A program made the position numbers and the translations under genes. Positions 1 to 9,416 of a stretch of 31,405 nt of DNA are shown here, one piece after another. Numbering within the stretch: the first letter of the stretch is position 1; every line of letters starts with the position of its first letter. Origin of the DNA: Apostichopus parvimensis. Lineage: Eukaryota; Echinodermata; Holothuroidea; Aspidochirotida; Stichopodidae. The stretch covers positions 20,882-52,286 of the forward strand of contig KN889612.1 in assembly GCA_000934455.1 (NCBI GenBank), in the 5' to 3' direction. Below the pieces are notes generated by a model. The model searched no databases. It had not been told where the DNA came from and saw nothing but the letters and a program-made list of their open reading frames with translations.

Positions 1-2130
1 AAATTGACCAGTTGCTAGTAAATAGTGCAAAGTCTTATAGCAGCATATTGTGCACAGAACCCATTGTAATTTACGTTGTTAAAGGGGCGTGGTCGTCATG
101 AAATATCGACAGCAATTTATTTTTCAATTTTCTCATTGGTTTAAGGTTTGTTGCCAAACAGCATTGTTCATTGTGATTTAAGAGGTTTTAACAGGGGGAA
201 AACATAAATTCGTTTTCAGTATTCAATGTCAAGCTTTTAAAATTTTAAAATATATATACTGCCAAATCAGCTGATATATGATTTACTGAAACAAGTTAGT
301 ATATAATAGAGTGGCGTTTACTTTACAGTCAATCCAATCTGACACACACACAACGATTGAGAATTTAATTCAAAGAAGTAGTTTGATATATTTTATGATC
401 AGACCGAATTATCCAGTAAATTATCAGGTACTCTTATTCTCTTTCTCTCTGTCTCTTGTGTTTCGCCCTCCTCAGTTTCTTCTTTAAAAATCCTTCTTTT
501 TTTTACACGATACGTATAGAATGATAATCTTAAACAAGCTGAGAATTTTTTTTTTGGCTGTTAAAACAGACATTTTCGTTAATGTATTCGGCACGTCTTG
601 TTTCTGTGTGCACTCAAATAATTGAAATAGATCCTTTGGAGTCATACGTAATAAATGTATCACATGCATATGCAGCGGTGTCGTCAGATTTTTCAATCTG
701 GGGTAGGCCTACTGGGCGGGAAGAGGAGGGGGCATGGCGATTTCGCAGGGGACATCACAAGTTACTACTGAATTCCACCGAGCGCGAGTACTACACGTGG
801 GAGCCAGGGGCCTGCATAGGGTCCTTGGTGGGGTCCAGGGGCGAAGCCACCGGAGCTCCAAGGGTTTAGAGTATTTGTGATGTATATAAAACATCACTCT
901 CCATTGATTTTAGTCTAAAAACGTATAATACGTATATAAACGTATGTTTGTGTTTTCACTTTTGTTTGTTTGTGTTTTCAATATTTAATATATTTGCACA
1001 TTTTGAGTAGTAGGTTGAATTTCGTCTTACCCGTACCCTAGCCCGTAACACTAGTTAAAATACATCACGGAACTATGTGGGAAAGGGAGGGGTGGGGAAC
1101 CACCTATCTCTTTGTGGATAGCGAAGTAGGGTATAATATTCCTATACTAGAGGTTCGAAGAGACCTTAAATAAAGTTGCATTATAACTTTAATTTCGAAT
1201 GGCAGATATAGAAAGTTAGAAACTACTTTGGAATCTGTATCATACTCAATATTTGACCCAATGGACCTGGCATAGCTCAGAGAGATATCAAACACAGATA
1301 TATCTGGTCGGCATCACACTACCATTACATATAACCCGGAGAAACACAGTTCAGTGAAATTTACATTTTGTACTGGTATATGTCACAAAGATATTGCAAC
1401 AAAAAAAAATAATCGGATGAATGATTTTTCTAGAAATTTGATAACTACCAGCATACTTGGTCAGATAAGACTAAACAGTCACAAGGCTATGGCAAAACAG
1501 ATATTACCCTTTGGGTGTACCACTCTCCAATCTCTCCCCCCTCCCAAAATCCTCCCCCACCCCCTTAAAATGTTTAAACAAATCACTTACTATTATTCTC
1601 CATGCATATTTATCACATTTCTAATTACAAGTTTTGGTATGGACAGACACCGTGTAAAAACAGCCCAACAACATATGAAATAAGGAAAAAAACAAAATAC
1701 CAGTCAGATTTTTATCATAATTTAATCTTTATTACAATATTTGTCTTAGAGACAGAAATATATGAATACAATTAATATGGAACTATATCTAACAATGGTG
1801 GTTGTTGTTGTGACTTTCCACAAACAATTCAAATTTGTTTAACTGGATGAAGCAGGTATTTACATCTATTGATTACCAACATCATTTAGCAACACCTCTT
1901 GAGAGGTTGTGACTTTCTCAACATGAGATGAGAAGTGAGGTTTGTAACTGGAAAGTGTCTTTGATTCCCATTACATAGGCTTCCAAACATTAGAGGAGGA
2001 GTAAGCCCAACAAAATTACCAATTTCTAAACAAAAAGTTTTATGGACAACAGACTTGCAGCGAGTCCTTTCCTTGTTGGCTAGCATAGTTACAAGAACTT
2101 GTACTCTACCCATGGATTTGTGCTCTTAGT
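1..2130. other. Intergenic, no supported gene; GC-rich repeat-like island inside
   Basis: This is the flank downstream of the SKA2-like gene. Short open frames at 582-869, 1354-1683 and (minus) 1886-2113 have no recognisable motifs, no splice context and no codon pattern unlike chance. A visibly GC-richer island at about 700-870 has phrases such as GGGGTCCAGGGGCGAAGCCA, which look like the ends of interspersed repeats seen in other animal genomes. I cannot name the family. The rest is AT-rich and unremarkable. Confidence 0.5.
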
Positions 2131-2145
2131 TGACATTTAAAGGCC

Positions 2146-2513
2146 TTAAAGGGAGTGAAGACTTGCGCAAAAAGAAACGTCTAATGCCGGTAATCTGACC
2201 TAGTTTCGAATGAGGTGTAACAGAAGTGTTAGACACCACCATCAATCCCAGAAAATACACAAACAGCTTGCTACTGTTGGTAATTAGACACTAGTGTACA
2301 GTCAGTACATACAGTTGCGGTCAATACCCACAGCACAGTGTATAAACGATACAGCGATGGACATCTCAGGTCCAGCTAAAGATAACAAGGTATCACCTTT
2401 CATTACTGTCTGCATTTTGTAGCGACACAAACAAAACGTCACTTGCAAGCAACAGAATGTTAACGTTTTCAGATGGCCGCACGCGGTTTTGGGCGGGTCT
2501 TCAATGCCTTTAA
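2146..2513 (+). mobile_element. TTAA-flanked MITE, family A, copy 1
   Basis: This non-autonomous DNA element is about 368 bp long and has TTAA at both edges. Its left end reads TTAAAGGGAGTGAAGAC. The reverse complement of its right end reads TTAAAGGCATTGAAGAC, so the termini are imperfect inverted repeats. Two further copies lie at 21830-22175 and 27817-28185 (inverted). The body shares landmarks with both, such as GACCTAGTTTCGAATGAGG and GTGTACAGTCAGTACATACA. TTAA target sites are typical of piggyBac-type transposition, but no transposase is present, so the superfamily is an inference. A second TTAAAGG at 2137 makes the exact left edge slightly uncertain. Confidence 0.75.
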
Positions 2514-3117
2514 CATCAGACCATTGTTAACATTAAACTATTGTTCTAATCATTTCATAACTAAACCTTTCATTTTTCTTTAATGATACCTGTAAGCAAA
2601 GTATTGATACATCATAGTGCAACATACACACAAGATGAAACAAGTGAGTGCAGGTAATGTTTCCATAGCGATATTCCTGTTTTCAATTTATTCTCCTTTT
2701 AAAGTATTCTGTCTCAGAGACTTCCCTTCCATCAGGTCAATAACTGATGACAGGGTCAGCCTGGGAATAATTTATTTGGTATCACATCTCAAAATGCTAT
2801 GCAAATTAGGCAACTATGCTATACAAATGTTTTCACCAAATTTTAACGCCATATTATTTTCTGTTGGCTCCTCAGTGCAGGCCTAATTGTCAAGTGTTAA
2901 TCCAGTCTGTTATAAATTTTAACAACTCAACCAAACATATTCTTAAAGGATCCATATAAACAGGTAACCCTCTCAATTGTCCTTTAAATTTATCATTTTC
3001 ACTGTCAATATTTTATTTGAGGCCATGACAGTCGTGCTTTTCAATTATATTTTGTGTTGTGTGGGACAAAAAAATAACTGACCCACTTTTCTTCATGAGC
3101 CGCTTTACATGATGAGG
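2514..3117. other. Intergenic spacer, nothing recognised
   Basis: An open frame at 2617-2886 has no recognisable motif. It starts in an AT-rich context and is most likely chance. No repeats or RNA genes are evident here. Confidence 0.5.
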
Positions 3118-3488
3118 TATTTAAAGGTCGGCTGTATAGACCCCAACTATAGCAAGCTATCATGGAAAAGTTTCTTGAGATTACGTAATCAACCTGCCTT
3201 TGTCGTAAAATGACCACTTTTTACCAATTAGTCTTCAATGCCTGCCACATATTTTTTCTTGTATGAGGGTCTGTGTGTGAATGCTGTATGATTAACTACA
3301 CTGTAGACATGAACAAATTTCCATGCAGTGTTTACACAAAGAGCCTAATGGTGTTAAGAAGCTATGCAGGCTAATTGTAGATCCTGGGGTAAATTAACGA
3401 CCGTGGCAGGTCGATTACGTATCACAAAACTTTCATAGCTATAGCGTGCTATAATTATAGCCAATAAAGCAGATCTTTATAGGGTCAT
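3118..3488. mobile_element. Miniature element with long inverted terminal repeats
   Basis: The left arm (about 3118-3198, ending ATTACGTAATCAACCTGCC) is matched by the reverse complement of the right arm (about 3405-3488, containing GGCAGGTCGATTACGTATCA). The two arms are each about 80 bp, imperfect, and enclose about 200 bp of non-coding sequence. The outer ends read TTTAAAGGTC and, in reverse complement, TATAAAGATC. The target duplication is unclear (possibly TA), so the superfamily is left open. It looks like an old, diverged MITE or fold-back. Confidence 0.6.
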
Positions 3489-4112
3489 TTCTACAAAATA
3501 TATGAGTGATATAGAAAGATACAATTTGGACTATAAAGTATAAGATTTTCCATCATATACAATATATCAAATTTAATTTAGTGACTCACAGTAACCCTTT
3601 TAAAGCTTGTTAGTCACATAATACTGTAAAAGACAGAACCTGAAATTAATTTTCTTTGCTATTATCATTTCTTAAAACTAAACAGATTTATAAAGTGTTG
3701 TCAGAAAAACACATATTCCTTTTAAGAGCTTCTCAACCTCAACCTGTCACGACCTATTGACCCTGTTGCTAGGAAAACGTTTTAACCTAACATTGTTTTG
3801 TTCTCATGGGTAATAATTTGACAGGTCCTTTTGTTTGTTTTGAAAGTCTTACAGCTGACATCCGAATAAAATGTTCTCATGTTATGAATAGTCAATACAC
3901 ATTCCCCAAAAACTAGTGCAAAAGTAACCTTTATGGCTTTATACAGCATTTTCTGTCTAGAAAAAAATGGTTGACTAACAAGGTTCAATTCTTTCCTGGC
4001 AGGAAGTTGTTCTTCTACACCACGACTTTATGCCTTTTATGGGAAACATAAAGAGAGCCGAGTATTCTCGAAATCTTCACACTTTTCTTCTTTCTGAGTT
4101 TTCCATCAGAAT
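3489..4112. other. Intergenic, downstream of the SKA2-like gene
   Basis: No gene is supported. A minus-strand open frame at 3782-3988 lacks any recognisable feature. Confidence 0.5.
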
Positions 4113-4118
4113 TTTATT
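4113..4118 (-). terminator. Candidate poly(A) signal of the SKA2-like gene
   Basis: AATAAA on the minus strand (TTTATT on plus) lies about 60 bases beyond the stop codon at 4176-4178. This is a plausible distance for cleavage and polyadenylation with a very short 3' UTR. Confidence 0.5.
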
Positions 4119-4175
4119 CATCCTGTTGATGCTATCATGCTTTCACCTTTGACGAACTTGACATCACCTTTGACC

Positions 4176-4235
4176 TCAGACGATCTTGACATCACCTTTG
4201 TTCGAAATAGTGATAATCTTCAAAGCTCGTAACAC
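4176..4235 (-). CDS. SKA2: SKA2-like exon 8 (end of winged helix, stop)
   Basis: The acceptor is TTTTGTTTTGGCAG. The exon encodes VLRALKIITISNKGDVKIV and then TGA. It aligns with the SKA1 C-terminus (human ILRHCRRLSEVRGGG..RYVIT): the VLR helix start and the closing beta-strand are kept, while the RGGG hairpin is replaced by SNKGD. Confidence 0.72.
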   Translation of the reverse strand: MLRALKIITISNKGDVKIV

Positions 4236-7200
4236 CTGCCAAAACAAAAAAAATAGATGGATGGATAGATTAAAACTGACTTAACTTAAAAGTGCCTTCA
4301 TCTTACACATGACACAGTACTTAAAACAGATTGATGTTTCTACTTAATTTCTCTTTTTTAGGGAGGAGGATGGGAGGAAGGGGAGAAACAAAGAGGAGGG
4401 AAGTAGTGGGAAACAAAGAGGAGGGGAGTAGTGGGGATGATGGCAAATACATGCCCCAAAACACAATTGAAGATAGAAAGTCTACTTATTATAATCAAAT
4501 TCTGCTCTTCAAATAGACTGAAAGTTCCGAAATTTTTCTCTTGGTCAGGAAACCTAAATTCCTAGGGGACAGACTTCTGTCCATTAATTCTGAACTGACC
4601 TTTAACTTGGCTTGACCTGTAGCACCTGTGATTCTCATTCCCATACCGGTCATCTCCTTAACGGTCAGTGCGGCAGAGTCGGGTTCTTCTTGGAAATGGT
4701 CGTACAATTTCCGATATGCCTGTGAAGACGGTTGAGGAGAATGAGTACATTTTTTGTTCTTTGATAATGATGCAGAGCTTGATGTCTCAGACAACTGGGA
4801 ATGTTTTGATAACTTCACCAAAATGCCAACTTTTCCCACAATTACTTGTGGCAATATTAGCAAAATGAGATGAAAATTAGACCGGACAAAGTGTGTACAA
4901 TATGTGAACTTTTTTTTACTATTGATGCCCATATTTGGTTGCGGCTGCCCTTTTTCGAGAGGGGGTTGGGGTGGGGTACGAACGACTCACTTTAACCCTT
5001 CCAGAGATCACTAATGATGCAGAATGGGGTAGAGGGGAGCAATGGGCTTCATTTGGAACCAACTAACTTGATATATAGGTCACTAGGGTGCATCAGCAGA
5101 GACAGGTATGTAAGGTTGCTATAAACATACTAAAAGAATGTTGCAAGGACATCATTTCGAAGGAAAAAGTGGTACAAGAGGCATTACAGAGAATTATTGG
5201 TACATTTTGTATGTGTCCATGTTTCAATAATGAAGACATTAGTGTAAACTGTACCATTCTGTACCATTCTTTGAACTTGGGCATTCATTTTCCGTCACTC
5301 CTGCGGAAGTAGTGACCTGACTCGCTTACCTTATTGACGTCATCGAGGACCGACCTCCCTCGGACGAACTCGGATACGGATTTAAATTCAGATTCGTGGA
5401 CGGGCACAAACTCAAGACTGGATGCCCTCAGTTCATGAATTGGAATATCTGTGGACAGAAGATTTCAGACAGAAATTATTTTTTTTCTACATCACAGTTG
5501 AGACAATCTTTTTCTTAAAATTGTACTTTGACGTCTCACTTACAAAGCATTTTTACGTACTGTACGATCACTAAGAATAATCAGGTCTCTATTAGACAAA
5601 GGTTCGGAACTGTTCACAATTATCCGTGCGACTTGTGTACCACATAGCGTGCTACTGACATTAACTGTATTTTCACATTGAGAGATTGTATAATAATTTA
5701 ACATTTAATTCGAATACAATTGGAAGTAATTCCCAAATGGATGGTGAATATTTTCCGTCTTTTGCAAAGGTTGTAAGTTATTTTCGGACTAACCAACATT
5801 TCATGTGAAAGCTACTTTTTTCTGAATAAAAAACTGACGATATTTCATCCTTGCTGGTTCACCAAAGAAATGACCATTTTTGTGTGTAATAATTCATCTT
5901 TTTGAAGAAGTTATCGCTTCAAATGTGTTAATAAATGGTAAAAACATAATTTGTAGGCAGACAATATTCAAGTTTGACCATGGTGATGTATGGCAGAGTT
6001 TCTTAAGCTGGGGTGCACACACGCCCTTGGGGTGTGAGGCAGGACCCAATGGGGTCTAATATTCCTATAGGAATAAACAATTGAAATTTTCTGATAGAGT
6101 CAGCCCCCTACCAAACCCCATGCTTTATGCACAGCTGGTAGAGGGATGCAAAAGGGTTTCTTCAATTGCTAGGAGGGTGCTAGTAGTCAAAAAGTTTGAG
6201 AAACACTCATGTAAGGCTATATGCCTTATTCTTCATGCAATCATTCTCTTAGCTACCATAATCTGAAGTAGAAGATGTAATTTGAAATTTTCAATATTTC
6301 TCACCCTCTTCATTGCTCCCTGATGGTGAAGATTCTTCTGTTCTTGGAGAATCATTGTCCTGAAAAGAAAATAATAATTTGAAAAAACAAAGGTCTCAAA
6401 CTGCATATTTAATGGCAGCTTTCTGAGTTCAGTTCCCGATTTCAGGCAATTTTTACCCAAAAATGCCAAATACTTTTCAAAGTAATATCGCAACTGACCT
6501 GCATCAGTGGCCTGAGATATAGTGCAGAGGGGTAAATGTTCTCACAAAGATAAGGGAGATAATTCTAGCAATATCAGAGGAAACATTTAACATACTCTAT
6601 ACCAACATTATTAAAATATGAGGTTGAATGAAACAAAAATTATTATAAGTTTTAAGACTTTGAAGTCTTTGAGGTTCACTTAAGATACTTAAGGTACTTA
6701 AGTCCACTCCAGGTACTTAAGTCCATTTAAGTCTTGAGTTAACTTAAGTTAACTTAAGTAAGTCCATTTAAGTCTTGAGTTAATTTAAGTTTTTCCTCTA
6801 ACCTGTTCAGGACTCTGATGTTCTGAAGGACTCCCTTCAGTTTGTGGAGACGGAGATGAGGTCGCAGGAGTCGATGGGAGTTTTACTCCTAGCAATGATT
6901 CAATGGCTGCTTGCTGATCCTTGCTGTCCTCACACTAAGAATCATCATCAAAACAGTTTTAAAATGATAAACAGAAAACAAAACTACAAAGATAATTTTC
7001 ATAAAACCTTGATGATGCTTAGACTTACATTGTGAGTTAGGGATGGACTGGCCTTTTTTGGGGATTGTATTTCTGATTTCCTAAGACTTAATTTGGTTTT
7101 AGAATCTTCAGATACAAATAAGTCTCTCCTTAACACTGTACATTTTCAGTGCTTGTTTTCAACTAGCTGCACGAATCAAGATATTTATCTATAGAACTTT

Positions 7201-9375
7201 AATAACCACTTCTACACTTTTCAAATATTTTCTTACTCCAATTGGAGCCAATACTGCAAGCAGAAATGTGACGAGTGATACGAATCTCAGGATGAGTCAT
7301 AAACAGTAATATTTGGTGACTCAAGTCAATGCATTATCTCTGTGGGGGAAGAACTCTACAAACTCAAGTCACTGTATTATCTCTCCCGGGGAGGGGGGAG
7401 GGAAGAACTTGACAAACTCAAGTCACTCCATTATCTCTGCGGGGAAGAACTTGACAAACTCAAGTCACTTCATTATCTCTGCGGGGAAAGAAGTCTACAA
7501 ACTCAATTCACTGCATTATCTCTGCAGAAGAAGTCTACAAACTCAAGTCACTGTATTATCTCTCCAGGGGAGGGGGGAGGGAAGAACTTGACAAACTCAA
7601 GTCACTCCATTATCTCTGCGGGGGAAGAACTTGACAAACTCAAGTCACTCCATTATCTCTGCGGGGGAAGAACTTGACAAACTCAAGTCACTCCATTATC
7701 TCTGCGGGGAAAGAAGTCTACAAACTCAAGTCACTGCATTATCTCTGCAAGGGAGGAACTCGACAAACTTGTTCGATTCAGTTCATTGTTTAAGCCTGGT
7801 CATGTGACTCATGACTCACTACAACACTGATTTAATGACTTTGACTTGTTTGAGTTTAGTAGACAATTGTTACCAACCATTTGTACTTGGCTATGTGTTA
7901 ATGTACAAGACTGGAAAAATAGTGTGAGCCTACTGGAAATATATAAAAGGGTGACATTACTATGCAGTATTCACAAAAAAATAACAGCATTTGTAAGCAT
8001 GTCATGGTAACACATGATAACGCATACTGTGACATTGTAACACAAGGCATGTCATGGAAACGCATATAAGATTACATTCGTGTGCAACTCACATCAAGAC
8101 CTGTGGTAATCTGGAGTCTTTGAATAGCTTGACTGGCTGCTACGATCTGACTCTTAAATTGCGACATCATCTCCTCTTGGGCCTTCTTGATGCTCTCAGC
8201 ATCATCCTGGAGACTGTTAAATTCTTTTTTAACCTGTTGCAACCTTCTCTTCATCTCTAATGGGGAGAGCTGAGCAAATATAAAAAAATATGGTTTATGT
8301 TTCTGTTGAAACTGTCATAATTATGTATGCTTTCTATGGTGTGAATTTTTGGAGATAGGTCTATCTGGCCTCAACGTATTAAGCTACACTTTCTTGAGAG
8401 TTTTAACTTGTTAAAATTGCAGACATTCTTCAAAGCACATTACTTACAGTTTTAACCCTAAAAATTATCTTTAAAGGCTTTGAAAAGGGTCCAAAGTAGA
8501 AAAGTAGAAAACTACTATTTCAGACTGGCAAATGTCCTTTAAAAAAAGATTTATAATGTTTTCACTATCCATAGCTGACACCTTTCTTTATCTTTCTACC
8601 AAATGTGAGGAAGTACTATTTTGCTTTAATGTTGCTTTCCATGTTTTAGTATTGGAAGATTTTTTGGTTGGTTGTTACATATCAAAACACAAATTAACCT
8701 TCAATAATTCATGGATTGAAGAAAACATTAAATTTGAAGAAAGGCTTAATTTACATCTGAAAATTAATTTGTGGGTATGATTCACCAACCTCACTGGAGT
8801 CTTCACCCATTCCTTGACAAAAATCATCATTCAGCTTCCGAGACAAGTATTCTATGTTGCTGTCTGCCTTGCTGAACTGTAAAATGGTTAAAAAGAAATT
8901 TGAGTCTTCACATGAAATAATTCAATGAAGAAACATACAACAACTATACATGCATATTTCCATAAAAGCTCCTTCTATATGGAGAATGTGTTAATGCGCA
9001 ATTAGTGGCTCACACAGAGACACAGAGCACATGTAATAATGACTGCAAGCGACAATAACAATCAACAGACAAAATGAACATTATTCCAGACAAGAAAAAT
9101 ATTACTTAAAATTGAACACTTTTTAAATATTCACCTATGCAGGATTTTTGTAATAGTTTTCTCTCTTTGAAGTATAATATTACACACTTTGGCAAAATTT
9201 TATGTTTAAAATTGTCTAGCTATAGGTTTTGCTTCAATATTATAGCAGGGAGCTCCCTACTTATAGTAGCCTACATGCTGCAGTCATTTGTGAATTTTCA
9301 AAAGCAGAGAAAAATCTTGTCACATACCATGGCTTCCATCTTCTCCACTGATGATTCAAGTTCATGTTCTGCCAT
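4176..9375 (-). CDS. SKA2: SKA2-like kinetochore protein with a C-terminal SKA1-type winged-helix domain (8 coding exons)
   Basis: SKA2 is a core subunit of the SKA1-SKA2-SKA3 complex, which couples kinetochores to spindle microtubules. The coding exons (minus) are 9375-9328, 8876-8790, 8269-8093, 6934-6803, 6359-6305, 5448-5330, 4794-4600 and 4235-4176. All junctions are GT-AG and all phases agree (phase 1 at exon 5/6, otherwise 0), giving about 290 aa. Residues 1-104 match SKA2: VEKMEAMFSKADSNIEYL corresponds to human VDKLELMFQKAESDLDYI, followed by a long coiled coil. Residues about 105-170 are a Ser/Pro/Glu linker. Residues about 180-290 align with the SKA1 microtubule-binding domain (EFKSVSEFVRGR, AYRKLYDHF, KLKVLRAL). 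Human SKA2 has 121 aa and no such domain. A vertebrate-like two-gene reading is possible but would need a new start before exon 6, and none is seen. The SKA2 part is very likely; the domain match is likely. Confidence 0.82.
4359..4440. repeat. Polypurine tract with a 26-bp tandem unit
   Basis: An almost pure A/G stretch in the last SKA2-like intron contains two consecutive near-identical units (GAAACAAAGAGGAGGG then AGTAGTGG). It is the source of the chance open frame at 4331-4516. Confidence 0.6.
4600..4794 (-). CDS. SKA2: SKA2-like exon 7 (winged-helix core)
   Basis: The exon has 65 codons at phase 0. The acceptor (ACATTCCCAG) is weak in pyrimidines; the donor AAAG|GTCAGT is good. From VLDDVNK in exon 6 through AYRKLYDHF here, the spacing equals human SKA1 from TYNQIND to RNLYHRF without a gap, which supports this acceptor. 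ALTVKEMTGMGMRI matches the human FIVEADIKEFTTL segment. Confidence 0.7.
5330..5448 (-). CDS. SKA2: SKA2-like exon 6 (start of winged-helix domain)
   Basis: The exon follows TGTCCACAG and ends NK|GTAAGC. It enters at phase 1, completing an Asp codon begun in exon 5. It encodes LEFVPVHESEFKSVSEFVRG and RSVLDDVNK. The EF..V..(F/Y)(V/M)+.R pattern is that of SKA1 (human EFNGVPSYMKSRLTYNQIN). Confidence 0.75.
5449..5985. other. SKA2-like intron 5, unique part
   Basis: This is AT-rich non-coding sequence between exon 6 and the hAT element. No additional exon, repeat or RNA gene was recognised. Confidence 0.5.
5994..6208. mobile_element. hAT-type MITE with 8-bp target duplication
   Basis: The left end CAGAGTTTCTTAAGCTG and the reverse-complemented right end GAGTGTTTCTCAAACTTTTT are hAT-style inverted termini (CAGnGTTTCTCAAACT). 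The flanks ATGTATGG (5986-5993) and ATGTAAGG (6209-6216) agree at 7 of 8 positions, the expected hAT target duplication. The 215-bp element lies in SKA2-like intron 5 and encodes nothing. Confidence 0.8.
6305..6359 (-). CDS. SKA2: SKA2-like exon 5 (acidic Ser/Pro linker)
   Basis: The acceptor is TTTTCTTTTCAG and the donor GAAGAGG|GTGAGA. The exon encodes DNDSPRTEESSPSGSNEE plus one base of the next codon. If intron 5 is not removed, the frame adds GEKY and stops, ending the protein at about 170 aa, before the winged-helix exons. Confidence 0.75.
6360..6655. other. SKA2-like intron 4, unique part
   Basis: This is non-coding and AT-rich. A minus open frame at 6233-6493 runs through exon 5 in another frame and is a shadow. 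Confidence 0.5.
6656..6792. repeat. CTTAAG-rich degenerate tandem repeat
   Basis: The heptamer-like phrase ACTTAAGT recurs many times. A unit of about 40 bp (AAGTCCATTTAAGTCTTGAG) is present twice in succession (about 6720 and 6761). It lies just downstream of SKA2-like exon 4. Because CTTAAG is self-complementary, the tract can fold on itself. Confidence 0.65.
6803..6934 (-). CDS. SKA2: SKA2-like exon 4 (Ser/Pro/Thr linker)
   Basis: This phase-0 exon of 44 codons begins CEDSKDQQAAIESLLG and ends with the low-complexity PSTPATSSPSPQTEG. The donor is CAG|GTTAGA. The start roughly corresponds to human SKA2 after its last coiled coil. The Ser/Pro stretch suggests a disordered, possibly CDK-phosphorylated linker (inference). 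Confidence 0.78.
7310..7770. repeat. Minisatellite, about 10 units of about 43 bp
   Basis: The unit reads roughly ACTCAAGTCACTCCATTATC followed by TCTGCGGGGGAAGAACTTGACAA. Units 2 and 6 carry the same longer form with a GGGGAGGGGGGAG insert, so the array shows a higher-order period of about four units. It lies in the intron between SKA2-like exons 3 and 4. Because 43 is not a multiple of 3, several overlapping open frames arise that are not genes. Confidence 0.92.
7771..8092. other. SKA2-like intron 3, unique part
   Basis: Non-coding. A short duplication of AGGCATGTCATGG- and TGACATTGTAACAC-like phrases occurs at about 7995-8065. Nothing else was recognised. Confidence 0.45.
8093..8269 (-). 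CDS. SKA2: SKA2-like exon 3 (coiled-coil core)
   Basis: The exon has 59 codons, with acceptor TTTGCTCAG and donor CTTGAT|GTGAGT. It encodes an uninterrupted amphipathic helix, with KRRLQQVKKEFNSLQDDAES near the start and AIQRLQITTGLD at the end. The latter matches human SKA2 MIQKLQKQTDLE. This is the segment that packs with SKA1 and SKA3 in the known complex. Confidence 0.88.
8270..8789. other. SKA2-like intron 2
   Basis: Non-coding, AT-rich. The open frame at 8532-8780 is antisense to the gene and has no recognisable motif. Confidence 0.5.
8790..8876 (-). CDS. SKA2: SKA2-like exon 2
   Basis: The exon has 29 codons, with acceptor TTTTACAG and donor GTGAG|GTTGGT. It encodes FSKADSNIEYLSRKLNDDF and more, matching human SKA2 FQKAESDLDYIQYRLEYEI, the most conserved stretch of the family. 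Confidence 0.9.
8877..9327. other. SKA2-like intron 1
   Basis: Non-coding; no repeat or RNA gene was recognised. Confidence 0.5.
9328..9375 (-). CDS. SKA2: SKA2-like exon 1 coding part (start codon)
   Basis: The exon encodes MAEHELESSVEKMEAM, ending at donor CCATG|GTATGT. ATG at 9375-9373 (context CAGCATGG) was chosen because it is the first in frame and gives the SKA2 N-terminus. Upstream, a pyrimidine-rich acceptor (CTTCTCCCCGTAG) at 9417-9418 indicates about 41 bases of 5' UTR in this exon and a further non-coding exon nearer the promoter. Confidence 0.82.
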
Positions 9376-9416
9376 GCTGATGTCAAGAACGGGGAAGTCC
9401 GTTTAAGTTATAGTAG

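Noticed and set aside
582-869. 95-codon open frame in the GC-rich island near the left edge
   Set aside because: No family resemblance, and the GC-rich part looks like an interspersed repeat end, so the frame is probably a by-product of local composition.
4600-4844. Longer version of SKA2-like exon 7 starting after CACAAG (4845-4846), adding VIVGKVGILVKL
   Set aside because: It does not fit the phase 0 end of exon 6. The downstream acceptor at 4794 keeps phase and gives an ungapped SKA1 alignment.
5088-5312. Plus-strand open frame with a helical-looking KVAINILKECCKDIISKEKV stretch, within SKA2-like intron 6
   Set aside because: It is antisense to the gene, has no good splice signals on plus, and the exon 6 to 7 join already aligns with SKA1 without a gap.
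7313-7677. Two overlapping plus-strand open frames encoding repeated NSSH and KLKSLHYLC motifs
   Set aside because: They are translations of the 43-bp minisatellite in different frames; the unit length is not a multiple of three, so stop-free frames arise automatically.
7310-7770. Regular direct repeats that could be mistaken for a CRISPR array
   Set aside because: Units are contiguous and alike with no unique spacers, and the locus is in an animal intron.
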